From an uncultured Candidatus Nemicrothrix sp. (GTDB taxonomy: Bacteria; Actinomycetota; Acidimicrobiia; Acidimicrobiales; MedAcidi-G1), in NCBI GenBank assembly GCA_913055915.1, contig CAJXKL010000007.1, forward strand, positions 1-64,000: a DNA stretch of 64,000 nucleotides, given 5' to 3'. The translations under genes were made by a program, and so were the position numbers. A model generated the notes under the pieces. The model did not search any database and was not told the DNA's origin. It saw nothing but the letters and a program-made list of their open reading frames with translations. Positions 17,905 to 25,740 of the stretch are shown here, piece by piece (position 1 is the stretch's first letter; each line of letters opens with the position of its first letter).

Positions 17905-19017
17905 CTACTCCCCAAAGAATGCCAGGTGCTCGGCCTCCAACTGCTCTCCAGACGGAGCTACCGTCACAAATGGTCCACCCGCGACCTCTGATGAAACCAG
18001 TGCTAGGGCCATGTTCGAGCCGTGCTTCGGCGACCACACCGCTGACCGCACGGTTCCCACCTGGTCGCCTGCACCTACTGTGAAAACCGGCCACGGGTGT
18101 TCACTCGGAACAGCGAAGCGCTCACCCGACAGCAGCACCGTCACCAGGCGCCGGGCAGGGCCACGCTCACGCTCGGCCAACAGGGCCGACTTCCCAATGA
18201 AGTCATCCTCGCGGTCGAGCGAGAGGAACCGGCCCAGACCCACCTCAAGCGGCGTGGCGTCACCCCCACAGTCGCCCCCATATGAAAACAGCCCCGACTC
18301 GATGCGCTCATCGGACATTGGACCACCGGGGTGGATGCCGAAGGGCCCACCCGCAGCCCACACGGCATTCCACAGGTCGTGGCCCCGCGAACCGTCGGTG
18401 AGGAACAACTCGAACCCGCCCTGTCCGCTCCACCCAGACCGGCAGAGCACAAACGGAATCCCCTCGTGTTCCACCTCTACGAATCCGAAGAAGGGAATGT
18501 CACGCACCCACTCCCCCAACATGGCGACCACCACATCCTCGGCCCGCGGCCCCTGCACGCCCAGCGGCGACACGTCGGGCTCAAAGACCCGACAGTCCAT
18601 GCCCCGCTCGGCACCGATAGCCCGGACCCACAGCAGCAGGTCACTGTCTGCAATGGAGAACCAGAAACGGTCCTTGGCCAACTTCAGGATCATCGGGTCG
18701 TTGATCAACGTCCCCTCGTGGTCACAGATCGGCGCATAGCGCACCCGCCCAACGGCACACCCGGACATGTCGCGGGCCGACACATACTGAACCAGCTCGA
18801 AGGCGTCCGGCCCCACGACCTCAACCTGGCGCTCGCACGCCACGTCCCACAGCGACACACGCTCCACAAGCGCCTTGTACTCGGCATCGGGATCCCCGAA
18901 CGACTCCGGAAGGACCATCTTGTTGTAGACGCTCGCATGCGTCATCCCGTGTGCGGACACCGCCTCGTAGAAGGGCGACTTTCGGATCCTGGCCCCCAGG
19001 CCAATCGTGAAACTCAT
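17905..19017 (-). CDS. dmdA: DMSP demethylase-like GcvT-family methyltransferase
   Basis: A 370-residue folate-dependent GcvT-fold protein. Length and motif order match dimethylsulfoniopropionate demethylase (DmdA) rather than glycine-cleavage T protein: RKSPFYEAV, YNKMVLPESF, DVACERQVEV, ISIADSDLLLWV, FEPDVSPLGVQGP, VRDIPFFGF, RSGWSGQGGFELF, ERIESGLFSYGGD, then the C-terminal barrel (SPKHGSNMALAL). DmdA moves a methyl from DMSP to tetrahydrofolate, giving methylmercaptopropionate; relatives may act on other methylated sulfonium or amine compounds. Its ATG overlaps the choline dehydrogenase stop by one base (TGATG), so the two are translationally coupled. The exact substrate is an inference. 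Confidence 0.75.
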   Translation of the reverse strand: MSFTIGLGARIRKSPFYEAVSAHGMTHASVYNKMVLPESFGDPDAEYKALVERVSLWDVACERQVEVVGPDAFELVQYVSARDMSGCAVGRVRYAPICDHEGTLINDPMILKLAKDRFWFSIADSDLLLWVRAIGAERGMDCRVFEPDVSPLGVQGPRAEDVVVAMLGEWVRDIPFFGFVEVEHEGIPFVLCRSGWSGQGGFELFLTDGSRGHDLWNAVWAAGGPFGIHPGGPMSDERIESGLFSYGGDCGGDATPLEVGLGRFLSLDREDDFIGKSALLAERERGPARRLVTVLLSGERFAVPSEHPWPVFTVGAGDQVGTVRSAVWSPKHGSNMALALVSSEVAGGPFVTVAPSGEQLEAEHLAFFGE

Positions 19018-20687
19018 CAGTTGACCTCGCTCTCGCCGTGGCGGTACTGCGGCACCAGCGACGCCTCCAGGGGTGTGTTTCCGAGGATCAGGTCCGCGGC
19101 CTTCTCGGCAGTCATCATCACCGGAGCGTAGATGTTGCCGTTTGTAAGGGTCGGCATGACGGAGGCGTCGACCACGCGCAGCCCGTCCGTTCCGTGCACC
19201 CGCATCGACATTGGGGCCACCACGGCCATCTCGTCGGTTCCCATCCGGGCTGTACACGACGGGTGCAGCGCCGTCTCGGCGTCACGTCGCACCCAATCCA
19301 GGATCGCCTCATCGCCCTCAACCTCCGGACCCGGCGACAGTTCGCCTCCGTTGAACTCCTCAAAGGCGGGCTGTCCCATGATGTTGCGTGCCACCTCAAT
19401 GGCCTCGGTCCACTCGCGACGGTCCTCCGGAGTGGACAGGTAGTTAAACAACATTTCGGGCTTCTGGAACGGATCGCCGGACCTGATGCGCACCCGGCCC
19501 CTGCTGTTGGAGAACATGGGGCCGATGTGGAACTGGTAGCCGTGGCCGGCAGAGGGCACGGAACCGTCGTAGCGGATTGCGATCGGCAGGAAGTGGAACA
19601 TGAGGTTCGGCCAACCAACGTCCTCGTTACTGCGCAGGAAGCCACCCGCCTCGAAGTGGTTCGTGGCACCCGGACCACGCCGGAACAGCCACTGCAGGCC
19701 AACCCACGGGCGGCGCCACATGGCCAGGTACGGCGCCATGGACACCGGCTGGGTGCATGCATACTGCACGTAGGCCTCCAGGTGGTCCTGGAGGTTCTCG
19801 CCCACACCGGGTAGGTCCACCAACTGGTCGACCCCGGCGTCAGCCAGGACTGAGGCGGGCCCGATTCCTGAGAGTTGCAGCAGTTGGGGCGTGTTGATCG
19901 CCCCGCCGCAGAGGATCACCTCGGTGGCTCGCGCCACGCTGCGTGAGCGCCTCCCCCATCGCTGGTACTCCACCCCCACAGCCCGGGTGCCCTCGAACCT
20001 GACCCTCGTGGCCTGTGCCCGGGTGACCACCTCAAGGTTCGGGCGGTTCATCGCGGGGTGCAGGTAGGCCCTTGCAGCCGACAGGCGCCGACCCCTGTGA
20101 ACGTTCCGGTCAAATGCGTTGAAGCCCTCCTGTCGGTAGCCGTTCACGTCGTCGGTCAGGGGGTGGCCGGCCTGTTGGACCGCCTCGAAGAAGGCACGGA
20201 ACAGCGGACTGGTCGCGGGGCCACGCTCAAGGACCAGCGGGCCGTCGCCGCCGCGCCAGTCGTCCTCCCCTGCCAGGCAGGTCTCCATGCGCCTGAAGTA
20301 GGGAAGGCAGTGTGCATAGTCCCAGGCCTCACAGCCAGGGGTAGCCGCCCAGCGGTCGTAGTCCATCGGGTTCCCCCGTTGGAAGATCATCCCGTTGATG
20401 CTCGAGGAACCACCGAGAACCCTGCCGCGGGCGTGGTAGACCCGGCGGCCACCCATCTCTGGTTCCGGCTCAGACTCGTACTTCCAGTCGTAGAACCGGT
20501 TGCCAATGCCGAACGAGAGGGCAGCAGGCATGTGGATAAACACATCCCACCGGTAGTCGGGACGACCGGCCTCGACCACCAGCACCCGGTTCGAGGGGTC
20601 GGCACTGAGACGGCTGGCCAGGGCACAGCCGGCCGAACCCCCGCCGACGATTACAAAATCGTAGTCGTCCGGTGTCTGGCCACCCAC
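19017..20687 (-). CDS. betA: Choline dehydrogenase (GMC oxidoreductase)
   Basis: FAD-dependent GMC oxidoreductase of 556 residues, the same length as E. coli BetA. It oxidises choline to betaine aldehyde at the membrane. Visible: FAD-binding [25 protein letters not shown] signature region [14 protein letters not shown], the second signature [38 protein letters not shown], catalytic histidine in [13 protein letters not shown], and the C-terminal [14 protein letters not shown]. Start is GTG with GGAGG six bases upstream. No betaine aldehyde dehydrogenase is in the window. Coupling to the DmdA-like gene is unusual. Confidence 0.85.
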   Translation of the reverse strand: MGGQTPDDYDFVIVGGGSAGCALASRLSADPSNRVLVVEAGRPDYRWDVFIHMPAALSFGIGNRFYDWKYESEPEPEMGGRRVYHARGRVLGGSSSINGMIFQRGNPMDYDRWAATPGCEAWDYAHCLPYFRRMETCLAGEDDWRGGDGPLVLERGPATSPLFRAFFEAVQQAGHPLTDDVNGYRQEGFNAFDRNVHRGRRLSAARAYLHPAMNRPNLEVVTRAQATRVRFEGTRAVGVEYQRWGRRSRSVARATEVILCGGAINTPQLLQLSGIGPASVLADAGVDQLVDLPGVGENLQDHLEAYVQYACTQPVSMAPYLAMWRRPWVGLQWLFRRGPGATNHFEAGGFLRSNEDVGWPNLMFHFLPIAIRYDGSVPSAGHGYQFHIGPMFSNSRGRVRIRSGDPFQKPEMLFNYLSTPEDRREWTEAIEVARNIMGQPAFEEFNGGELSPGPEVEGDEAILDWVRRDAETALHPSCTARMGTDEMAVVAPMSMRVHGTDGLRVVDASVMPTLTNGNIYAPVMMTAEKAADLILGNTPLEASLVPQYRHGESEVN

Positions 20688-20816
20688 CTGCGAACCTCCC
20701 TCGAACAGCCGTCACGAACCCGCAGAGTCTGCCCGATCCCACAGATTGAACGCTGCAATCCACTACAGGTCCGCCGCCTACCTCGCCGATCCCCGCTGAG
20801 CCGCCTGCCCGACCCC

Positions 20817-20822
20817 TAGGGT
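20817..20822 (+). promoter_or_regulatory. Candidate -10 (TAGGGT) just before the hemolysin-III gene
   Basis: TAGGGT ends 9 bases before the GTG start at 20832, so the transcript would begin within about three bases of the start codon (near-leaderless). No Shine-Dalgarno sequence precedes the GTG. Confidence 0.45.
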
Positions 20823-20831
20823 TCAGGGTCC

Positions 20832-21497
20832 GTGAAGAAACTCTCTGAGTACCCCATACCTCCCAAGCCCCTCCTCCGGGGCGTCTCGCACCGCTCGGCG
20901 TTCACGGCGTCGCTCACCCTCGCTCCGATCATGATCGTCGTGGCACCGGGCATCTGGCCACGCTTCATCACGGCCCTCTACAGCCTCTCGATCGTGGCGC
21001 TTTTCGGGGTCTCGGCCCTCTACCACCGGATCAACTGGGGCCAGCGTGGCAGGCTCACCATGCAGCGCCTCGACCACGTGACGATCTTCGTGGCCATCGC
21101 AGCCGCCTACACGCCCGTGGCTGTCTTCGCCCTCTCCCCCTGGGCCATGAAAGTCGTGCTGCCCATGGTCTGGGGTGGCGCCCTTCTCGGCATGGCCATC
21201 CGGTTGCGCTACACCGACGCCCCGACGTCTCTGGTAGCCCTCCCCTATCTGGTCGTCGGCTGGAGTCTCCTACCCGTAGTGACCGACGCCTGGCAGAACC
21301 TGGGGGTGGCTGGATTCCTACTACTGCTGATCGGGGGTCTTCTCTACACAGCCGGCGGGATCGTGTTCGCCATCCGACGCCCCGACCCGTGGCCCGACAC
21401 CTTCGGCTTCCACGAGATCTTCCACATGCTCACGGTGGCCGCAGCAGCACTCCACTACGTGGCCTTCGCCTTCATCGTGCTTCCAAAGGCCGCCTGA
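20832..21497 (+). CDS. Hemolysin III / PAQR-family membrane protein
   Basis: A 221-residue membrane protein with seven predicted segments. Family signatures are GVSHRSAF at the first segment, SALYHR after TM2, RLDHVTIF leading to TM3, and FGFHEIFHMLTVAAAALHY near the C-terminus, giving the conserved His/Asp set thought to bind zinc in PAQR receptors and YqfA. The annotated name is historical; bacterial members affect membrane homeostasis and are rarely haemolytic. GTG start at 20832 is set by the adjacent -10 element. Confidence 0.88.
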   Translation: MKKLSEYPIPPKPLLRGVSHRSAFTASLTLAPIMIVVAPGIWPRFITALYSLSIVALFGVSALYHRINWGQRGRLTMQRLDHVTIFVAIAAAYTPVAVFALSPWAMKVVLPMVWGGALLGMAIRLRYTDAPTSLVALPYLVVGWSLLPVVTDAWQNLGVAGFLLLLIGGLLYTAGGIVFAIRRPDPWPDTFGFHEIFHMLTVAAAALHYVAFAFIVLPKAA

Positions 21498-21538
21498 CGT
21501 CCAGGTAACCGGCTGTTCAGGCCAACAGACATGTCGGG

Positions 21539-22204
21539 CTAGACAGCGCCCCGACTCCACGCCGCCACCTGCTCGGGGACATCCCTCGGGTCCATGAGCG
21601 AATCAGGCTCCGGCGCACAGGCCGCCACAACGAGGGGCAGCACGCCAGCCCAGACATCGGCATACATGTCCTCGGCATCGTCGACAGGCGGCCCGGTTCG
21701 CGCCTTCATGGAGCACTCACCAAGTGGCAGCGAGAGGACCGTCGTACCACGAACCTCCTTGTCAGTGTGGGGACGCAGCGCGGCCATCCGCCCCGGTATG
21801 ACATGGTCGGTCAGCTGGTCGAGTGCCGACACCTTCTCATCCCAGTCGGTGACCTCGGTCGCCGTTCCGAATACCACCACGGACCGGTAGTTCATGGAAT
21901 GGTGCATGGCCGAGCGTGCCAGGACCAGGCCGTCGAGCAGGGTCACAGTTACACACACCTCGACCCCCGACTTGGCCGTGCGTAGCAGCCGGCTGGCTGG
22001 CGAGCCGTGCAGGAGCAGTTGGTCGTCCTGACGTGCGTAGAGCATCGGTATCACGACCGGATGGGCCGCCTCACCCTCACCAGCCACGAGGCCGACGTGG
22101 GCGATCAAGCCCTCGTCCAGGACGGCTTCGATCGCTGACCGGTCAGTTACCCCGCGTTCCGGAACGCGGCTGATCTGCGTCCTACTCCCCGCTGGATCAC
22201 CCAC
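21539..22204 (-). CDS. Pyridoxamine 5'-phosphate oxidase-like FMN-binding protein
   Basis: A 221-residue split-barrel flavoprotein of the NimA/PNPOx-like group. Recognisable segments are AHVGLVAGEGEAAHPVVIPMLYARQDDQLLLHGS (reading across strands 1-3), CVTVTLLDGLVLARS and MNYRSVVVFGTATEV. GTG start at 22204 has AGGAGG about six bases upstream. Substrate unknown; relatives act on nitroimidazoles, haem or F420. It sits 27 bases downstream of the NYN gene on the same strand, so the pair could be one unit. Confidence 0.82.
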   Translation of the reverse strand: MGDPAGSRTQISRVPERGVTDRSAIEAVLDEGLIAHVGLVAGEGEAAHPVVIPMLYARQDDQLLLHGSPASRLLRTAKSGVEVCVTVTLLDGLVLARSAMHHSMNYRSVVVFGTATEVTDWDEKVSALDQLTDHVIPGRMAALRPHTDKEVRGTTVLSLPLGECSMKARTGPPVDDAEDMYADVWAGVLPLVVAACAPEPDSLMDPRDVPEQVAAWSRGAV

Positions 22205-22231
22205 CAGGACCTCCTGAAAACCCGTTCTCTG

Positions 22232-23269
22232 CTACTTGGGCGACGAGAGAACGTAGTCGCCACGCTTGTCGTCCCATGCCATCGCTACCAGGTCCCTGGC
22301 AGCGGCAGCCTTGCAGAACTGCAGGAACCCACTGTAGCCAAGGGCCCGTTCGCTGAAGCCCTCATCTCGCCTACGCAGCTCCGTCTTGAGGCCCGACATG
22401 GCAACACCCTTCGTTCGGCCACCGCTCGCATCGGCGACTGCCGCCGCCAGTTGGTCAAAAGCCGCCTGAGCGGGCCCGTCACCGGTGACAAGGTCAACCT
22501 CGGGGTCCCTCTTGGCTCCCACCAACTCCACGACACGGCGGTCGGCCAGGTGGCGCAGCAACTCGGTGAATCCGCGGAATCCGTGGTCCGATTCGGTGAA
22601 GGTGGGGTCGATACGCAGGATCGCCCGCTTCAGGGTCGAGGCGCGGACATCCTCGTGTGAGCCCTGCATCCCGGCCAGCGTGGAGATCACCAGCTCGTCG
22701 AGGCTGGGATCCTCGGCTTGTGAGGCATCCTCGGCCGATGTTTCGGCCTTCGAGCCACCCTTCCGGCTCGCTTCACGGCTGGCCTCAACACCCTCAAGGC
22801 GGTCGTAGAACAGGAACTCGTCACAGGCGGGTGGCAGCAGGTTCGAGGTGGAATCACGCACGCCAATGCCGATCACCCGGCGGTCCAACTCGCGCAACTT
22901 CTGCACGAGCGGCGTGAAGTCGCTGTCACCGGTGCACAGCACGAAGGTGGTCACGTAGTCACGCTCAAAGGCCAGCTCGAGCGCGTCGACGACCATCTTG
23001 ATATCAGCGGCGTTCTTGCGGGACGCGCCCATGCGCTGGGGAATCTCCACCAACTCGACCTGGTGGCGAGTGAGGTCACGGCGGTCCTCGTCGAAGCCGG
23101 ACCAGTCGGCGTAGGCCCGCCGGTAGACGACTCGCCCCCTCTCGGCCATGGCACGTGCGATCGGGGCGAAGTCGAAGCGCTTCAGGCCAAGGCTCTCACG
23201 CGCTCCGATGGCAAGGTTCTCGTAGTCGAGGAACAGGCCCATCCGTTCTTCGTTTGCGTCGGTTCTCAT
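22232..23269 (-). CDS. NYN-domain RNase-like protein with OST-HTH (LOTUS) domains
   Basis: A 345-residue protein. Residues about 10-160 form an NYN/LabA-type PIN-fold domain with the acidic catalytic set: D15 (FLDYENL), NAADIKMVVDALE near residue 90 and TGDSDFTPLV near residue 118. After a Ser/Glu/Lys-rich linker (about 160-185) the remainder holds two copies of the OST-HTH/LOTUS winged-helix fold: LKRAILRIDPTFTESDHGFRGFTELL and LKTELRRRDEGFSERALGYSGFLQFC, each followed by a short VVELV/LVAMAW strand. The domain pair is expected to bind RNA, with the NYN domain as a ribonuclease. Biological role unknown. Confidence 0.85.
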   Translation of the reverse strand: MRTDANEERMGLFLDYENLAIGARESLGLKRFDFAPIARAMAERGRVVYRRAYADWSGFDEDRRDLTRHQVELVEIPQRMGASRKNAADIKMVVDALELAFERDYVTTFVLCTGDSDFTPLVQKLRELDRRVIGIGVRDSTSNLLPPACDEFLFYDRLEGVEASREASRKGGSKAETSAEDASQAEDPSLDELVISTLAGMQGSHEDVRASTLKRAILRIDPTFTESDHGFRGFTELLRHLADRRVVELVGAKRDPEVDLVTGDGPAQAAFDQLAAAVADASGGRTKGVAMSGLKTELRRRDEGFSERALGYSGFLQFCKAAAARDLVAMAWDDKRGDYVLSSPK

Positions 23270-23336
23270 GGAAACAGTGTGCCCGCACTATCACCAGAAC
23301 CGCGGACAGCCATGTTCTGACCTGCTGAGAACAGTC

Positions 23337-23678
23337 TCAGAGGCAGGGCCTGAATGCCTCGATAAAGCCGGTCGCACGTGGATCCCCGGCAACCCCGCCA
23401 CCCATCTGGTTCATCACGTAGGCGAAGCCGACACTGCTGTCCAGGTCGTCGAAGGCGATCGAGCCACCGGCACCGGGGGCCCGTAGGACTCACCGGTCAG
23501 CATCGGGTTGACCTCCATGTCACGCATGAACCCCAGGCCCCCCACACGTCGACAACGGGAACACCATCCACGTAGGCGCAACAGGTCGCACCCACCTCGT
23601 CCAGTTCCTCGAAGTTGAGTCGAAAAGCGTCGGAAACGGCCTCATAGCCAGCCGGCGTGTACCCCTGTCATCGTGCAT
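23337..23678 (-). pseudogene. Serine beta-lactamase/EstB-like esterase pseudogene
   Basis: Three conserved pieces of a class C beta-lactamase-family hydrolase remain in order on the minus strand but in broken frames. Piece 1 (about 23560-23670) reads TPAGYEAVSDAFRLNFEEL then VGATCCAYVDGVPVVDVWG, the normal N-terminus. Piece 2 reads GLGFMRDME in another frame, and after a single-base frameshift piece 3 reads GAGGSIAFDD, VGFAYVMNQMGGG and DPRATGFIEAF, ending in TGA at 23337. The SxxK and YxN catalytic region, roughly 250 codons, is missing between pieces 1 and 2. Clearly non-functional. Confidence 0.82.
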
Positions 23679-23807
23679 CCCTGCGGCAGTTGCGCCGAGG
23701 CGCTGTCTCGAGAACGCGAACCTATCCAGCCCCCACCACCCACGCCAAGATCTGGCATCCCGGGCCGATACCTGGCATCACCCTGCCGGTACCCTTCCTT
23801 GATCAGG

Positions 23808-23826
23808 GTGCAGCCGCCGGCTGCGC
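23808..23826 (+). other. Hairpin upstream of threonine aldolase
   Basis: GTGCAGCC (23808-23815) and GGCTGCGC (23819-23826) form an 8-bp stem (one G-U pair) with a 3-base loop, 27 bases before the aldolase start. GGCATC also occurs twice about 20 bases apart just upstream (near 23755 and 23774). It could be a terminator or a leader structure. Confidence 0.4.
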
Positions 23827-23853
23827 CTACCTGACCAGGGGGATCGTCTCGCA

Positions 23854-24882
23854 ATGACCAGTGAAGGGCAACTACAGGCCGACTTTCGCAGCGACACCGT
23901 CACAAGGGCCACCCCCGGGATGCGTGCAGCAATCGCTGATGCGCCTGTCGGCGATGACGTCTACGGCGAGGATCCATCAGTCAACGCCCTGCAGGACCGG
24001 ATGGCCGAGTTGACCGGCAAGGAGGCCGCCCTCTTCTTCCCCGCCGGAACCCAGAGCAACCTCGCAGCGGTCCTGAGCCACTGCCAGCGCGGCGACGAGT
24101 ACATCATCGGACGCAACTACCACATCCTCACTGACGAGGTGTCGGGCACGGCCGCCCTCGGTGGTGCGGCTCCTTGGCCGATCGAGGTCGACGGGAACGG
24201 TTCGCTCACCGCCGAAGCGGTTCGCGGAGCCGTCAAGGAGCCCGACCAGCACCACCCGGTCACCCGACTGCTCTGTCTGGAGAACACCGTCCACGGCTCC
24301 GCCCAGACTGTGGAACTGGTCAATGACCTGGCAGCGGCAGCCCGCGACTGCGGCCTCGCTGTCCACCTTGACGGTGCCCGCCTGTTCAACGCCGCCGTGG
24401 CCCTCGACGTGCCGGTAGCCGACATCATCGTGAATGTCGACACAGCCTCGATCTGCCTCTCAAAGGGACTCGGTGCACCCATGGGTGCGATGCTCGTAGG
24501 CGACGGTGGGTCAATCGCACGTGCCTTCCGCATGCGCAAGATGCTCGGCGGCGGCATGCGACAGGTGGGCCATATGGCTGCTGCCTGCACGTACGCCCTC
24601 GACAACCACGTGGGCCGGCTCGTCAAGGACCACCAGAACGCCGCCCTCATTGCCAACGGGTTCCGCCAGGTTGAGGGCCTCGGGGTCGCGCAGGCGACCA
24701 ACATGGTCTGGATGACACCACCCGCCGAGTACCACGACGCCCTGGCAGCCCATCTGGCTGCTGACGGCCTTCTGCTGTGGCCATGGAAGCCGACCATGCG
24801 TATCGTCACCCACCTCGACGTCGACGCTGAGCAGGCCCAACTGCTCGTCGACTCGGTGCAGAGTTTCTTCAGTCAGATCTGA
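23854..24882 (+). CDS. ltaE: Low-specificity L-threonine aldolase
   Basis: PLP fold-type I enzyme of 342 residues that cleaves L-threonine/allo-threonine to glycine and acetaldehyde. Start of the mature fold FRSDTVTRATPGMRAA, GDDVYGEDPSVNALQ, FFPAGTQSNLAA, ENTVHG, LDGARLFNAAV with the PLP-contacting Asp, and the Schiff-base lysine in CLSKGLGAPMG. All are canonical. It is the first of three co-directional genes (15 and 36 base gaps) with an SDR and a DAO-type FAD oxidase, suggesting amino-acid or methylamine catabolism that produces glycine. Confidence 0.92.
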   Translation: MTSEGQLQADFRSDTVTRATPGMRAAIADAPVGDDVYGEDPSVNALQDRMAELTGKEAALFFPAGTQSNLAAVLSHCQRGDEYIIGRNYHILTDEVSGTAALGGAAPWPIEVDGNGSLTAEAVRGAVKEPDQHHPVTRLLCLENTVHGSAQTVELVNDLAAAARDCGLAVHLDGARLFNAAVALDVPVADIIVNVDTASICLSKGLGAPMGAMLVGDGGSIARAFRMRKMLGGGMRQVGHMAAACTYALDNHVGRLVKDHQNAALIANGFRQVEGLGVAQATNMVWMTPPAEYHDALAAHLAADGLLLWPWKPTMRIVTHLDVDAEQAQLLVDSVQSFFSQI

Positions 24883-24897
24883 GAGGAAGGCAACGCA

Positions 24898-25704
24898 ATG
24901 GGCGGCACACACGCAGGACAGGTGGTTGTGGTCACCGGAGCAGGCAGGGGAATCGGTCGGGCCATCGCCGAACGGTTCGCCGGCGCAGGTGCCAGCGTCG
25001 TCGTGAACGACATCGACGCCGAGGTGGTGAACGAGGTGGTCGACCAGATCACCACCGCCGGCGGCACCGCTACCTCTGCCGTTGCCGACGTTTCTGACAG
25101 CTCTCAGGTGGCGACCATCTTCGACACGGCGCTCGATACCTACGGAACGGTCGAGGTGCTGGTCAACAACGCCGGCATCGTGAGCCCGATGCTCCACTTC
25201 TTCGAGGCCAACGAGGCGTGGTGGCGGCGCATCATCGACGTGAACCTGACCGGACACTTCCTCTGCTCTCACCGTGCGGCGCGCATCATGGCCGACAAGG
25301 GCGCCGGGGTGATTATCAACATGTCGTCCGGCGGTGCCACCCGGGCCCACAGGGCGTTCAGCGCCTACGACGCCTCCAAGGGTGGAATCGAGGCGCTGAC
25401 CCGTGCGATGGCACTGGACCTGGGGCCATACGGAATCCGGGTGTTCGCCCTCGTGCCTGGAGCGATCGACACCGTCGGAATGTCCGACGAGGAAACGGCA
25501 CTCCGGGGCGAGAACATCCCCCTGGGCCGGCCCGGGTACCCCGATGACATGGCAGGCCCTGCCCTGTTTCTGGCCTCCGACGACGCCCGTTACATGACCG
25601 GAGACGTCCTCAAGGTCGACGGAGGGATGCTCGCCCAGCAGCGTTCTGCCACCGTCGACATCATGCCGCCCAGCGACTTTCCCGACCTGGCCGACCTGGA
25701 CTGA
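24898..25704 (+). CDS. SDR family oxidoreductase
   Basis: Classical short-chain dehydrogenase of 268 residues. NAD(P) motif TGAGRGIGRAIAERFAG, acidic residue after beta 2 (VVNDID) favouring NAD, LVNNAGIVSP, catalytic Ser in NMSSGGATR, Tyr/Lys in YDASKGGIEAL, and the C-terminal DVLKVDGG. GAGGAAGG precedes the ATG by 7 bases. It is in the ltaE operon, so its substrate is probably a hydroxy acid or aldehyde related to that pathway, but nothing in the sequence fixes it. Confidence 0.9.
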   Translation: MGGTHAGQVVVVTGAGRGIGRAIAERFAGAGASVVVNDIDAEVVNEVVDQITTAGGTATSAVADVSDSSQVATIFDTALDTYGTVEVLVNNAGIVSPMLHFFEANEAWWRRIIDVNLTGHFLCSHRAARIMADKGAGVIINMSSGGATRAHRAFSAYDASKGGIEALTRAMALDLGPYGIRVFALVPGAIDTVGMSDEETALRGENIPLGRPGYPDDMAGPALFLASDDARYMTGDVLKVDGGMLAQQRSATVDIMPPSDFPDLADLD

Positions 25705-25740
25705 CGCCAGCGCACGAACAGACTAGGTAGGTCCCGGACA

